DNA of 64,000 bases, taken from contig QCSA01000002.1 of assembly GCA_003211695.1 (NCBI GenBank), positions 82,590 to 146,589 of the forward strand. Direction: 5' to 3'. A model generated the notes under the pieces. The model was given only the letters and a program-made list of their open reading frames with translations. It was not told the DNA's origin and did not search any database. A program made the translations under genes and the position numbers. Positions 20,424 through 31,464 of the stretch are shown here, in pieces (the stretch's first letter is position 1; each line of letters begins with the position of its first letter). Source of the DNA: Pelagibacteraceae bacterium AG-464-P07. Its GTDB lineage: Bacteria; Pseudomonadota; Alphaproteobacteria; Pelagibacterales; Pelagibacteraceae.

Positions 20424-22241
20424 ATGTGTGGAATAATTGGAATTGCTAGTACCAAACCTGTATCTGGGAATATAATTGAAGCATTAAAAAAACTTGAATA
20501 CAGAGGATACGACTCTGCAGGTCTATCAACCATAGATAATAATGAAATAAATGAAAAAAAATGTTCCGGACGAGTTGATAATCTTGAAAAAATTTTATTT
20601 GAAAATCCATCAAAAGGTAATTTGGGTATTGGTCATGTTAGATGGGCAACACACGGCATTCCTAATAAAATCAATGCTCATCCACACTCATCAGAGGTTG
20701 TATCTGTTGTGCATAATGGAATAATTGAAAATTCAAATTCAATAAAAAATGATTTAATAAAAAAAAATTACCTATTTAAATCACAAACAGACACAGAAGT
20801 AATCACTCTGCTTCTAACAAATTATTTAAAAAATTATGACATCTTAGACTCAGTTCATAAAACTCTAGAAATGCTTGAAGGAAGTTTTGCTCTTGGAATT
20901 ATTTTTAAAAATTTTAAAGATATTGTTGTAGGTGCCAGGAGAGGAAGCCCTTTGGCAGTTGGGTATGGTCATGAAGAAAATTATATTGGTTCTGACTCTT
21001 ATGCTCTTAAATCAATGACAAATAAAATTTCTTATTTGGACGATGGAGAAATTTGTATTTTAACTAGAGACAAAGTCGAGTTTTACAATTCAGAAAAAAA
21101 TAAAATTAATAAAGAAATATTAACTTTATCAAATGATGAAAATAAAACCACCAAAGGTGATTTTAAAGATTTTATGTCTAAAGAAATTAATGAGCAATCG
21201 GTAACATCAAAAACTTGTTTAAAAGAATATATAGATTATTTAAGAAAAGATATTAATTTTTATAATTTTCCTATTAATCCAAATGAAGTAAATAAAATTA
21301 CACTTATAGGATGTGGCACAGCTTATCATTCATGTTTAATAGCAAAATATTTATTTGAAGACCTTACTTCAATTACAGTTGAGGCTGATATTGCATCTGA
21401 ATTTAGATATAGAAAAGTTAAGTTTAAAAAAAATAATTTTTATGTTTTTGTTTCACAATCGGGTGAAACAGCAGATACTTTTGCAGCCTTAGACTTATGT
21501 AAAAAAAATAAAGCAAACACATGTGCAATAGTGAATGTTGTAGAAAGTTCGATTGCCAGAACCGCTGATTTTGTTCTTCCAATTCATGCTGGTCCAGAAA
21601 TTGGAGTTGCGTCAACAAAAGCTTTTATTGGTCAAATGTTGGTTTTGTATTTGTTATCTTTGAAAATCTCTAAAGTTAGAAATGAAATAACAGATCAAAA
21701 TTATACAAAAAGTATAAATGATCTTAATAATTTACCATCATTAATTAAAGAAGTATTAGCAAAAGGAGATGAAATACAAATCATAGCAAAAGATTTTGTT
21801 GACTCAAAAGGAACCATGTTTTTAGGTCGAGGTTTTTCTTATCCAATAGCTTTGGAAGGTGCTTTAAAATTAAAGGAACTTTCATATATTCATGCCGAAG
21901 GTTATCCAGCAGGAGAAATGAAACATGGACCGTTAGCATTAATAGAAGATGGTTTACCAGTTGTGGTTTTGGCTCCAAAAGACAAATATTTTGAAAAAAC
22001 AATTTCAAATATGCAAGAAGTTATTGCTAGAGGTGGTAAAGTGTTTTTGTTTACTGATGATGACAATGAAATTATAAGCGAAAATATTAGATATAAATTT
22101 AATATTCCGAACAGCAATGACCACATAAAACCTTTTCTTTTAACTTTACCGTTACAAATGTTGGCTTATTATGTTGCTTCGTTCAAAAACTGCGATATAG
22201 ACAAACCTAGAAACCTAGCAAAATCGGTCACAGTAGAATAA
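20424..22241 (+). CDS. glmS: Glutamine--fructose-6-phosphate aminotransferase
   Basis: MCGIIGIAS..., LEYRGYDSAGL, GHVRWATHG, SQSGETADTFAAL, C-terminal KPRNLAKSVTVE. Confidence 0.95.
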   Translation: MCGIIGIASTKPVSGNIIEALKKLEYRGYDSAGLSTIDNNEINEKKCSGRVDNLEKILFENPSKGNLGIGHVRWATHGIPNKINAHPHSSEVVSVVHNGIIENSNSIKNDLIKKNYLFKSQTDTEVITLLLTNYLKNYDILDSVHKTLEMLEGSFALGIIFKNFKDIVVGARRGSPLAVGYGHEENYIGSDSYALKSMTNKISYLDDGEICILTRDKVEFYNSEKNKINKEILTLSNDENKTTKGDFKDFMSKEINEQSVTSKTCLKEYIDYLRKDINFYNFPINPNEVNKITLIGCGTAYHSCLIAKYLFEDLTSITVEADIASEFRYRKVKFKKNNFYVFVSQSGETADTFAALDLCKKNKANTCAIVNVVESSIARTADFVLPIHAGPEIGVASTKAFIGQMLVLYLLSLKISKVRNEITDQNYTKSINDLNNLPSLIKEVLAKGDEIQIIAKDFVDSKGTMFLGRGFSYPIALEGALKLKELSYIHAEGYPAGEMKHGPLALIEDGLPVVVLAPKDKYFEKTISNMQEVIARGGKVFLFTDDDNEIISENIRYKFNIPNSNDHIKPFLLTLPLQMLAYYVASFKNCDIDKPRNLAKSVTVE

Positions 22242-22299
22242 GCTTTCGAGCTTAACTGATCTTGGTTTTTTTACTAAATTATCTTATATATACTCAAGG

Positions 22300-23685
22300 T
22301 TGAAAATGAAAAAATGGAAAATAGATAGTTGGAAAAATTATCCAGCAAAACATATTCCGGAATATCCGGATAAAAAAGAACTAAATATGGTTCTTGGGAA
22401 AATTAAAAGTTTTCCTCCTTTGGTATTTGCTGGTGAAACAAGACATTTAAAAGAACAATTAGCAAATGTTGTAGATGGAAAGGCTTTCTTACTTCAATGT
22501 GGAGATTGTGCTGAAAGTTTTGCTGAATTTCATCCTGATAATATTAGAGATACTTTTAAAGTAATTTTGCAGATGTCATTAGTTCTTACTTATTCTGCAT
22601 CATTACCAGTTGTTAAGCTAGGAAGAATTGCGGGACAATTTTCAAAACCTAGAAGTGCACCAACGGAAAAAAAAGATGGTACAGAGTTGCTTAGTTACTT
22701 AGGTGACAATATTAATGGTATAGAATTTAATGAAAGATCAAGAGAACCCGATCCTAAAAGGTTATTTAAAGCTTATTCTCAATCAGCATCTACCTTAAAC
22801 CTTATAAGGGCATTTTCTCATGGTGGTTTTGCAGATTTAAAAATGGTTCATACTTGGAACTTAGGATTTATAAAAAAAAGTCCGCAAGCAAAAAAATTTA
22901 AAGAACTTGAAGATTTAATTGCAGATGCATTAGCTTTTATGGAAGCATGTGGAATTAATTCTGATTTCAATAGAAGATTAAAAACGGTGAATTTTTGGAC
23001 TTCTCATGAAGCACTGTTACTACCTTTTGAAGAGTCTATGACAAGAGTAGACTCTACCACGGGAGAATATCATGATACTTCTGCTCATTTTGTATGGATT
23101 GGCGATAGAACAAGACAACTTAATGGAGGACATGTTGAATTTTGTAGAGGAATCGAAAATCCAATTGGAATAAAATGTGGCCCTACATCTAAGCCAGATG
23201 AAATTATGAGAATTTGTAATGTAATAAATCCAGAAAATGAAAAAGGAAAGATTACATTAATTTCAAGATTTGGGCATGATAATGTAGGAAAGTTTTTGCC
23301 TAAATTAATTAGAGCTGTTAAAAAAGAAGGGTTAAATGTTGTTTGGTCATGTGACCCAATGCATGGTAACACGATTAAGTCAGCTACTGGATTTAAAACC
23401 AGACCTTTTAATAACGTTGTTAAGGAAGTAAAAAATTTTTTTTCTGCTCATCAAGCCGAAGGAAGTTTTGCTGGAGGTCTTCATATAGAGATGACTGGTC
23501 AAAATGTTACAGAATGTACAGGTGGTGCTCAAAAGATATCAGATCAGGATTTATCCCACAGATATCATACTCATTGCGATCCCAGATTAAATGCAAGCCA
23601 AGCACTTGAATTGGCATTTTTGATTTCAGATGAAATTAAAAAAAATTCTCAATATTCTAAGAATATTGCTCAAGCAGCATCTTAA
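22300..23685 (+). CDS. Class II 3-deoxy-7-phosphoheptulonate (DAHP) synthase
   Basis: FLLQCGDCAESF; RIAGQFSKPRS; VWSCDPMHGNTI; GGLHIEMTGQNVTECTGG. Confidence 0.93.
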   Translation: MKMKKWKIDSWKNYPAKHIPEYPDKKELNMVLGKIKSFPPLVFAGETRHLKEQLANVVDGKAFLLQCGDCAESFAEFHPDNIRDTFKVILQMSLVLTYSASLPVVKLGRIAGQFSKPRSAPTEKKDGTELLSYLGDNINGIEFNERSREPDPKRLFKAYSQSASTLNLIRAFSHGGFADLKMVHTWNLGFIKKSPQAKKFKELEDLIADALAFMEACGINSDFNRRLKTVNFWTSHEALLLPFEESMTRVDSTTGEYHDTSAHFVWIGDRTRQLNGGHVEFCRGIENPIGIKCGPTSKPDEIMRICNVINPENEKGKITLISRFGHDNVGKFLPKLIRAVKKEGLNVVWSCDPMHGNTIKSATGFKTRPFNNVVKEVKNFFSAHQAEGSFAGGLHIEMTGQNVTECTGGAQKISDQDLSHRYHTHCDPRLNASQALELAFLISDEIKKNSQYSKNIAQAAS

Positions 23686-23715
23686 TTACTGCATTTAAAT
23701 TTTTAAGATTATAAA

Positions 23716-25071
23716 ATGAAAGAACTCAAAATATTTAATTCTTTAACAAAAAAAAAGGAAAATTTTATTCCAATCAGCAAAGATAGAATAGGAATGTATG
23801 TATGTGGACCTACAGTTTATGACTACCCGCATATTGGTAATGCTAGGCCATTGGTTGTGTTTGATGTTTTATACCGTTTACTAAAAAAAATTTTTGGAAA
23901 TAAAAAGGTTACTTATGTGCGCAATATAACAGATATTGATGATAAAATTATCGAGTCATCAAAAAAAAATAATAAAAGTATTGGAGAGTTAAGCAAAACT
24001 ATTACGACCAGCTTTCATGAAGACTGTAAATATTTAAATTGTTTGAAACCAAGTTTTGAACCTAAAGCCACTGAGCATATTAAAGAAATGGTAGGCATGG
24101 TTGAGAATTTAATAAAAAATAAACATGCTTACGAAAATGAAAAACATGTTTATTTTTCTGTTTCTTCTTTCAAAGAATATGGAAAATTGTCAAATAAAAA
24201 TTCAGAAGAGTTGGTTGCAGGATCTAGGGTTGAAGTTTCTAAATATAAAAAGGATCCACTTGATTTTGTTCTTTGGAAGCCTTCAGAGACAGATGATCCT
24301 GGTTGGGACTCTCCATGGGGCAGAGGCCGACCTGGTTGGCATTTAGAATGCTCTGTTATGAGTGAAAAATTTTTGGGTAAAAAATTTGATATTCATGGCG
24401 GAGGTTTAGATCTCATTTTTCCTCACCACGAAAATGAAATTGCACAATCATGTAGTGCCAACAAGACAGATAATTTTGCAAATTATTGGGTACACAATGG
24501 TTTTGTTACTTTTGATAAGGAAAAGATGTCCAAATCCATTGGAAACATTGTAGGGATTCATAAGCTGAGAGACAATATAAATGGTCAAGTTGTAAGACTG
24601 GCACTTTTAAGTTCACATTACAAACAACCATTAGATTGGAACGAAAAATTAATAATAGAAAGTCAAAACACATTAAATAAATGGTATACCCAATTTGAAA
24701 AAACAGATTCAGTAGAATTTCAAGAAGATATATTAAATCCACTACTAGAAGATCTAAATACACCAGAATATATATCAAAACTGCATTCGTTTTACGAAGA
24801 AGCATCTAAAGGAAATAAATCTTCAAAAGTTAAATTTCTATCTGCTTGTAAGTTAATTGGTTTACTTGAAGAAGATAAAGAGTCCTGGGAAAGCTTTAAA
24901 AAATCTAAAGCCCATGTTGATGAAAACTTTATTAAACAAAAAATTAAAGATAGAAATAAAGCTAGAAAAGAAGGAAATTATAAATTGGCAGATACCATAA
25001 GAAATGAATTGGAAAAGAATGGAGTTATAATTGAAGATAAGCAAGATCAAACAAATTGGAAATATAAATGA
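23716..25071 (+). CDS. cysS: Cysteinyl-tRNA synthetase
   Basis: MYVCGPTVYDYPHIGNARPLVVFD; GGGLDLIFPHHENEIAQS; KMSKSIGN. Confidence 0.95.
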   Translation: MKELKIFNSLTKKKENFIPISKDRIGMYVCGPTVYDYPHIGNARPLVVFDVLYRLLKKIFGNKKVTYVRNITDIDDKIIESSKKNNKSIGELSKTITTSFHEDCKYLNCLKPSFEPKATEHIKEMVGMVENLIKNKHAYENEKHVYFSVSSFKEYGKLSNKNSEELVAGSRVEVSKYKKDPLDFVLWKPSETDDPGWDSPWGRGRPGWHLECSVMSEKFLGKKFDIHGGGLDLIFPHHENEIAQSCSANKTDNFANYWVHNGFVTFDKEKMSKSIGNIVGIHKLRDNINGQVVRLALLSSHYKQPLDWNEKLIIESQNTLNKWYTQFEKTDSVEFQEDILNPLLEDLNTPEYISKLHSFYEEASKGNKSSKVKFLSACKLIGLLEEDKESWESFKKSKAHVDENFIKQKIKDRNKARKEGNYKLADTIRNELEKNGVIIEDKQDQTNWKYK

Positions 25072-26669
25072 GCAAAGAAAAAATATATATTTTTGATACT
25101 ACACTTAGAGATGGTGCGCAAACCGAGGGTGTCAACTTTTCTATTGATGATAAAATTAAGATTGCCAAGACATTATCAGGACTTGGAGTTGACTATTTGG
25201 AAGGTGGATGGCCAGGAGCTAACACTTTGGATACAACTTTTTTTAACAATCCACCTAAATTAACAAATACAACTTTAACTGCTTTTGGTATGACAAAAAG
25301 ATCTGGAAGAAGTGCGGAAAATGATCCTGGGCTTTCTGCCTTGTTAAATTCAAAAGCCCCTGCAATTTGTTTGGTAGGAAAATCATGGGATTTTCATGTT
25401 AATGTAGCCCTAGGCATTACTAACGAAGAAAATTTAGAAAATATTAAAGAATCAGCAAAATTATTCGTTAAAAATAAAAAAGAATTTATGTTTGATGCGG
25501 AGCATTTTTTTGATGGATATAAACGTAATAAGGAGTATGCGTTATCGTGTATTAAAACAGCCTACGATGAGGGAGCAAGATGGATTGTTCTTTGTGATAC
25601 TAATGGTGGAACATTACCACATGAATTAGGTGAAATCGTTTCAAAAGTGGGTAAAGAAATTCCAGGAAAAAATCTTGGAATACATGCTCACAATGATACA
25701 GAAAATGCAGTCGCAAATTCTTTAACAGCAGTTTTGGCTGGCGTACGTCAAGTTCAAGGCACAATTAATGGACTAGGAGAAAGATGTGGAAATGCAAATT
25801 TAATATCTTTAATTCCAACTATCGTATTGAAAAAAACATTTTCTGATCATTTTGAAATAAATATAAATGAAAATAAAATCAAAACTCTGACAGAATGTTC
25901 AAGATTGTTGGATGAAATATTGAATAGAAAATCCAACAGAAGAGCTGCTTACGTAGGACCTTCTGCATTTGCTCATAAAGGAGGACTTCATGTTTCTGCA
26001 GTTTCCAAAGACCCTAAAACATATGAACACATAGATCCGAGTTTAGTTGGAAATATAAGAAATATTATTGTTTCTGATCAAGCTGGCAAATCAAATATAA
26101 TGTCGAGACTAAGCAAATATGGAATTAAAATTGATAAAAATGATCCTAAAATTCAAAATTTACTTAATGAAGTTAAGGAACGAGAATTTGTTGGTTATTC
26201 ATACGATGGTGCTGACGCTTCATTTGAATTATTAGCAAGGCGACTTTTAGGAGAAATACCAAAATATTTAACAATTTCAAAATATGATGTGTCAGTTAAA
26301 AAAGAATCGAAAGATAAAATAAATTCTTTTGCAAAAGCTCACATTTTAGTTGATGGTCAAGAAGTTGTTTGTGAAGGATCAGGAAATGGCCCAGTTAATG
26401 CGCTAGATAATGCAATAAGAACAAATGTCGATAAAGTTGGAAAATATTCTAAATATCTAAAAGATTTGAAATTAATAGATTACAAAGTAAGAATTTTAAA
26501 TACCGGAACTAACGCAACAACAAGAGTTTCTATAGAAAGCACGGATTCATCAGGCAAAAGTTGGTTTACAATAGGAGTATCGGCAAATATTATTGAAGCC
26601 TCGTTCAAAGCGCTAATTGATAGTTTGGATTATAAACTGTACAAAGAAAAAGCTCCTGCCAATAATTAA
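25068..26669 (+). CDS. cimA: Citramalate synthase
   Basis: IFDTTLRDGAQTEGVNFSIDDKI; GINAHNDTE-like GIHAHNDTENAVANSL; C-terminal LeuA dimer-like domain. Confidence 0.92.
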   Translation: MSKEKIYIFDTTLRDGAQTEGVNFSIDDKIKIAKTLSGLGVDYLEGGWPGANTLDTTFFNNPPKLTNTTLTAFGMTKRSGRSAENDPGLSALLNSKAPAICLVGKSWDFHVNVALGITNEENLENIKESAKLFVKNKKEFMFDAEHFFDGYKRNKEYALSCIKTAYDEGARWIVLCDTNGGTLPHELGEIVSKVGKEIPGKNLGIHAHNDTENAVANSLTAVLAGVRQVQGTINGLGERCGNANLISLIPTIVLKKTFSDHFEININENKIKTLTECSRLLDEILNRKSNRRAAYVGPSAFAHKGGLHVSAVSKDPKTYEHIDPSLVGNIRNIIVSDQAGKSNIMSRLSKYGIKIDKNDPKIQNLLNEVKEREFVGYSYDGADASFELLARRLLGEIPKYLTISKYDVSVKKESKDKINSFAKAHILVDGQEVVCEGSGNGPVNALDNAIRTNVDKVGKYSKYLKDLKLIDYKVRILNTGTNATTRVSIESTDSSGKSWFTIGVSANIIEASFKALIDSLDYKLYKEKAPANN

Positions 26670-27385
26670 TGAGTTTTTCAAATGTTCACTTTATATTATT
26701 TAAACCTCAATTGGCAGAAAATATAGGAGCTTGTGCAAGAGCATTAAAAAATTTCAATTTTACTAAATTAAAATTGGTTTCTCCAAAAATTAGCTTTCCA
26801 AATGAAAAGGTTTTTGCAACTAGCGTTGGAGCTAAAGATATAATTAATTCAAGCAAAATATACAGTAATTTTGAGGACGCTATTAAAAATACAAATTGTG
26901 TAATAGCAACATCTTCTAGAATAAGAAAAAAAAATTATAAATATCTTTCAATAAATGAATTAAAAAAAATTGATTTCAACAAAAAAATAGCAGTTATTTT
27001 TGGTCCCGAGGCATCAGGATTAACAAATAATGAACTGAGCTATGCAAATTATGTGATTAAATTACCAACAAATAATAAATTTCAATCATTAAATTTATCT
27101 CATTGCGTAATTTTGCTTTGTTATGAAATATTTAAAATTCTAAATAAAAAAGTTCATAAATTCAACTCAAGATATAACAACAAACTGATCAACAAAAAAG
27201 ATCTAAATAAGTTTGTTAATTTTTTAGTCAATTCATTAGATCAGATTGGATTTTTGCAGCCAGATCACAAGCGCAACAGTATGATAAAAAATATACGCAC
27301 AATTTTTCATAAAATGAATTTATCAGATAAAGAAATGCGAATTTTATTAGGGATAATTGGTTCTTTAAAAGATAGAAAAGGTTGA
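26669..27385 (+). CDS. TrmJ/TrmH-family RNA methyltransferase
   Basis: LFKPQLAENIGACARALKNF; IFGPEASGLTNNEL; SLNLSHCVILLCYE. Confidence 0.88.
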   Translation: MSFSNVHFILFKPQLAENIGACARALKNFNFTKLKLVSPKISFPNEKVFATSVGAKDIINSSKIYSNFEDAIKNTNCVIATSSRIRKKNYKYLSINELKKIDFNKKIAVIFGPEASGLTNNELSYANYVIKLPTNNKFQSLNLSHCVILLCYEIFKILNKKVHKFNSRYNNKLINKKDLNKFVNFLVNSLDQIGFLQPDHKRNSMIKNIRTIFHKMNLSDKEMRILLGIIGSLKDRKG

Positions 27386-27427
27386 TTGACAAACTAGAGG
27401 TAGTGACTATAAATCTTCAAATTAAAA

Positions 27428-28045
27428 ATGACAAAAAGACTTAATTCAAAACATAAAGTTGATAGAAGACTAAAAGTTAATTTATGGGGAAGACCTAAAA
27501 GTCCATTTAATTCAAGAAATACTCCTCCAGGTCAACATGGAAATAAGAGGCATTCTAGGCCATCAGATTATGGAGTTCAGCTACAAGCTAAGCAAAGATT
27601 AAAATCCTATTATGGAAACATAAACGAGAGACAATTTAGAAATTGTTATAGGAAAGCTATAAAGAAAAGGGGTGATACCGTAGAAAATTTGGTTGGATTA
27701 TTAGAAAAGAGACTTGATATAATTGTATACAGAGCAAAGTTTGCTTTAACAGTTTTTTCATCAAGACAATTAATAAATCATGGTCACATCAAAGTAAATG
27801 GAAAAAAAGTTAATATACCGAGTTACCTACTTAAAGAGGAAGACACAATAGAATTGAAGGAAAAATCAAAACAACTAGCGACAGTAGACGTTTCACTTGC
27901 TAGTAAAGAAAGGGATGTTCCAGAGTATTTGGAATTAGATGAAAAGCAAAAAAAGATCAAGTTTGTAAGAACGCCAAAATTTGCTGAAGTTCCTTATCCA
28001 GTTTTGATGGAACCAAATTTAGTAATAGAATATTACTCTAGATAA
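27428..28045 (+). CDS. rpsD: 30S ribosomal protein S4
   Basis: [21 protein letters not shown]-like region; S4 domain [22 protein letters not shown]. Confidence 0.96.
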   Translation: MTKRLNSKHKVDRRLKVNLWGRPKSPFNSRNTPPGQHGNKRHSRPSDYGVQLQAKQRLKSYYGNINERQFRNCYRKAIKKRGDTVENLVGLLEKRLDIIVYRAKFALTVFSSRQLINHGHIKVNGKKVNIPSYLLKEEDTIELKEKSKQLATVDVSLASKERDVPEYLELDEKQKKIKFVRTPKFAEVPYPVLMEPNLVIEYYSR

Positions 28046-28083
28046 TTAATTAATTTGAAACAAATAGTCTTAATGTGAATTAA

Positions 28084-28419
28084 TTATTTTTTTTTGTAGT
28101 TTATCGATTTTTCAGAAAGTTTTTTTTGAAATTCACCAGACTCATACATTTCTTTTACTATATCGCTACCACCTAAAAATTCTCCTTTAAGGTAAAGTTG
28201 AGGTATCGTAGGCCAATCACTAAATTCTTTTATCCCTTGTCTCAATTCTTCATTTTCCAGAATATTGATACTTTTAAAATTCACCTGTAATATTTTTAAC
28301 ATATTTGAGATTGCCATTGAAAAACCGCATTGAGGAGCATCCGGTGTACCTTTCATAAACAAACATACATCATTCTGTCCAATCTCATTTTTAATTAAAT
28401 TATTTATAGCTTCATTCAT
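28084..28419 (-). CDS. grxD: Monothiol glutaredoxin, Grx4 family
   Basis: CLFMKGTPDAPQCGFSMAISNML; DWPTIPQLYLKGEFLGGSDIVKEMYESGE. Confidence 0.93.
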   Translation of the reverse strand: MNEAINNLIKNEIGQNDVCLFMKGTPDAPQCGFSMAISNMLKILQVNFKSINILENEELRQGIKEFSDWPTIPQLYLKGEFLGGSDIVKEMYESGEFQKKLSEKSINYKKK

Positions 28420-28652
28420 TAGTCTTTTTCTTTTGTTTTTATTGCCAAGGCATGTAGTTCATTCCCCATTTTACCTTTTAAAGCATTATAAACTATTTTG
28501 TGTTGTTCTATTTTACTTTTGCCTTTAAATAAAGATGAAATTATTGTTGCGGAGTAATGATTACCATCTCCTGCTAAATCCTGAATATCTATTATAGCGT
28601 CAGGAATAGCCTTTTTCACTAGATTTTCAATTTCAATTAAATTCATGGCCAT
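28419..28652 (-). CDS. BolA family protein
   Basis: DLAGDGNHYSATIISSLFKGKSKIEQHKIVYNALKG; adjacent to grxD. Confidence 0.9.
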   Translation of the reverse strand: MAMNLIEIENLVKKAIPDAIIDIQDLAGDGNHYSATIISSLFKGKSKIEQHKIVYNALKGKMGNELHALAIKTKEKD

Positions 28653-28673
28653 AATTATTCAATTTTGCACATT

Positions 28674-29966
28674 TCAGTTAAAAACTCTATTAAAAATTAA
28701 ATCAATATTTTTTGTGTGATAGTTTAAATCAAAAATGCTTTCTAATTTTTTATTATCAAAATACCCATAAATTTTTTTGTCACTCTTCAAACTATCCAAT
28801 AGAGAAATATTTTTATTCTGAGCGTTCACTGAATGCTTTTGCACTACTTTATATGAGTATTCTCTTGAAAGACCTTTTTTTGTCAATTCAAGCATTACTC
28901 CTTGTGAAAAAATTAACCCCATAGTTAAATTTAAATTGCTTAACATTTTTTTTGGATAAACATTCATATTCTTTAAAATATTTTTTAGCCTGAAAAGTGC
29001 AAAATCTAATGTAATATTAGAATCTGGCCCAATATTTCTCTCAACACTGGAATGTGAAATATCTCTTTCATGCCATAAAGTGATGTTTTCTAAAGCAGGA
29101 ATAACATAACTTCTTACCAATCTAGAAAGTCCAGTAAGATTTTCACTTAAAATTGGATTTGTTTTATGAGGCATAGCAGAGGAACCTTTTTGATTTTTTG
29201 AGAAAAATTCTTGAACTTCTTGTACTTCAGTCCTTTGCAAGTGCCTTATTTCGGTAGCTATTTTTTCAACAGATCCTGCAATTATTCCCAAAATAGAAAA
29301 ATAATAAGCATATCTGTCCCTAGGTATAATTTGAGAAGAAATAGGTTCATTTTTTAATTTTAATTTTTTGGCAACATACTTTTCAATTCTAGGATCTACA
29401 TTAGCAAAAGTTCCAACAGCACCCGAAATAGCGCATGTTGAAATCTCAGTAATTGCTTGAATTAATCGTTTTCGATTTCTTTTAAACTCTTCATAAAAAT
29501 TTGCTAGCTTTAAACCAAATGTAATCGGTTCAGCGTGTATTCCATGACTCCTTCCAATACAAATAGTAAACTTATGTTTGTTTGCCTGTTTTTTTAAGAC
29601 TTTTAAAATTTCATCGATATCATTTAATAAAATTTTTCCCGATTGAACTAATTGAATATTGAAACAAGTATCCAAAACATCAGAAGAAGTCATTCCTTGA
29701 TGTAAAAATTTACCCTTTGAACCAACTTGTTCTGTTATTGAAGTTAGAAAAGCAATTATTTCGTGCTTAACTTTATCTTCAATTTTATGTATTCTTTTAA
29801 CATTAATCTTAGCTTTAGATCTTATTGTTTTTGCAACACCCTTAGGAATTGAACCAATCTTTTCCATTCCTTCTGCAGCAGCCAATTCAATATCAAGCCA
29901 AATTCTAAATCTATTTTTTTCTTCCCAAATATTGGTTAATTCTTTTCTGGAGTATCTTTTAATCAT
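28674..29966 (-). CDS. purB: Adenylosuccinate lyase
   Basis: GMTSSDVLDTCF; GRSHGIHAEPITFG; GSSAMPHKTNPILSENL. Confidence 0.93.
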   Translation of the reverse strand: MIKRYSRKELTNIWEEKNRFRIWLDIELAAAEGMEKIGSIPKGVAKTIRSKAKINVKRIHKIEDKVKHEIIAFLTSITEQVGSKGKFLHQGMTSSDVLDTCFNIQLVQSGKILLNDIDEILKVLKKQANKHKFTICIGRSHGIHAEPITFGLKLANFYEEFKRNRKRLIQAITEISTCAISGAVGTFANVDPRIEKYVAKKLKLKNEPISSQIIPRDRYAYYFSILGIIAGSVEKIATEIRHLQRTEVQEVQEFFSKNQKGSSAMPHKTNPILSENLTGLSRLVRSYVIPALENITLWHERDISHSSVERNIGPDSNITLDFALFRLKNILKNMNVYPKKMLSNLNLTMGLIFSQGVMLELTKKGLSREYSYKVVQKHSVNAQNKNISLLDSLKSDKKIYGYFDNKKLESIFDLNYHTKNIDLIFNRVFN

Positions 29967-30739
29967 GATAAGTAGGGAGGTTGAGTAAAGTTTTTATCTG
30001 ATTTTGTAAATATTTCAAACCCCTTATCTGTTACACCTACAGTATGTTCAAATTGTGCTGATAAAGTTTTATCTTTTGTAACTGCTGTCCATCCATCATT
30101 AAGGATTTTAATTTCATACTTTCCTTCATTTATCATTGGCTCAATGGTGAAAATCATTCCACATTCTAAACTTATTCCCGAATTTTTTTTTCCATAATGT
30201 AGTACATTTGGTGGTTTATGGAAAATTGTTCCTATTCCATGACCACAAAAATCCCTTACTACAGAGAATCCTTTTGATTCAACATAATCTTGAATTGTTG
30301 CTCCAATGTCACCCAATTTTGTTCCAGGTTTAATTATTGATATTGCTCTCATCATTGATTCATAAGTCGTTGATATAAGATTTTTACTTTTAACAGAAAC
30401 ATCTCCAATACAAAACATTCTACCCGTGTCACCATGATGCTCATCTACGAATGCGGTAACATCAACATTCATAATATCTCCATCTTTGAGTACTTTTTCA
30501 GATGGTATTCCATGACACACGATATGATTTGTTGAAGTACAACATGATTTTGGAAAACCTTTGTAATAAAGTGGGGCAGAATTTCCACCATGATCTTTTA
30601 TATATTCATAACATATTTTATCTAAAAAATTTGTAGTTACACCAGGCTTAATAAATGATGTAAGTTCATCAAGAGTTCTTGCAGCAAGTTTCCCTGCAAT
30701 ATGCATTTTTTCAAATAATTCAGAATCATTTTTTTTCAT
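29963..30739 (-). CDS. map: Type I methionine aminopeptidase
   Basis: NHIVCHGIP; GDIMNVDVTAFVDEHHGDTGRMF; GHGIGTIFHKPPNVLHYG. Confidence 0.94.
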   Translation of the reverse strand: MKKNDSELFEKMHIAGKLAARTLDELTSFIKPGVTTNFLDKICYEYIKDHGGNSAPLYYKGFPKSCCTSTNHIVCHGIPSEKVLKDGDIMNVDVTAFVDEHHGDTGRMFCIGDVSVKSKNLISTTYESMMRAISIIKPGTKLGDIGATIQDYVESKGFSVVRDFCGHGIGTIFHKPPNVLHYGKKNSGISLECGMIFTIEPMINEGKYEIKILNDGWTAVTKDKTLSAQFEHTVGVTDKGFEIFTKSDKNFTQPPYLS

Positions 30740-30745
30740 TTGTAA

Positions 30746-31438
30746 CTATAATATTTTAACAGGTTCATTTACTTTTATCTCTTGAGGACTCAATTTACAA
30801 TTATAGCAGAGTATTTTTACACCTTTTTTTTTAGCCTCAATAAAAGCCCTTTTGTATTCAATATCAATTTTATCAGCAATTTTAAACTGGTAACAATTTT
30901 CCCTTTGAATTAAATATAAAATATAACTTTCGTACCTTTTTTTTTTAGCTTCAAGTAATTTTATTAAATGCTTGGTGCCTCTCGATGTAATAGCATCCGG
31001 AAATTCTGCGACATTTTCTTTTGTTGAAAGTGTAACATTTTTAACCTCCAAAAAAACTTTTCTGTCATGTTTTTTAAGCAGAAAATCAAATCGGGTATTT
31101 GCATCATAAACGGCTTCTGTTTTAATATTTTCGAATTTAGAAAATTCTTTAATCGTTTTATTATTTAATGCTTCAAGAACAATTTTATTGGCAAAAATTG
31201 TGTTTACTCCAACCAAGCTATCTTTGACCTTAATTAATTCTAAAGTGAATTTAAGTTTACGTTTTGGATTGTTAGATTGTGAAATCCATATTTTATTATT
31301 TTTATCTAGCAAACCTAACATGGAACCAGAGTTAGGACAGTGAGCAGTAATTATTTGGTTATTTACTTTAACATCTACGAAAAACCTTTTATATCTTTTG
31401 ATTAAAGTTCCAACTAATAAATTATCTGTAAATTTCAT
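30746..31438 (-). CDS. sfsA: DNA/RNA nuclease SfsA
   Basis: GTLIKRYKRFFVDV; AHCPNSGSMLGLL; FLEVKNVTLS...FPDAITSRGTKHL. Confidence 0.92.
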   Translation of the reverse strand: MKFTDNLLVGTLIKRYKRFFVDVKVNNQIITAHCPNSGSMLGLLDKNNKIWISQSNNPKRKLKFTLELIKVKDSLVGVNTIFANKIVLEALNNKTIKEFSKFENIKTEAVYDANTRFDFLLKKHDRKVFLEVKNVTLSTKENVAEFPDAITSRGTKHLIKLLEAKKKRYESYILYLIQRENCYQFKIADKIDIEYKRAFIEAKKKGVKILCYNCKLSPQEIKVNEPVKIL

Positions 31439-31464
31439 AAAAAAAATATAATATTAATTTCAAG

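Noticed and set aside
22239-22254. TAAGCT-TTCG-AGCTTA hairpin overlapping the glmS stop codon
   Set aside because: Short stem and distant T run; too weak to call a terminator or regulatory element.
21424-24805. Minus-strand ORFs within glmS, DAHP synthase and cysS (21424, 21781, 21902, 23085, 24506, 24862)
   Set aside because: Fully embedded opposite core genes, low-complexity hydrophobic translations.
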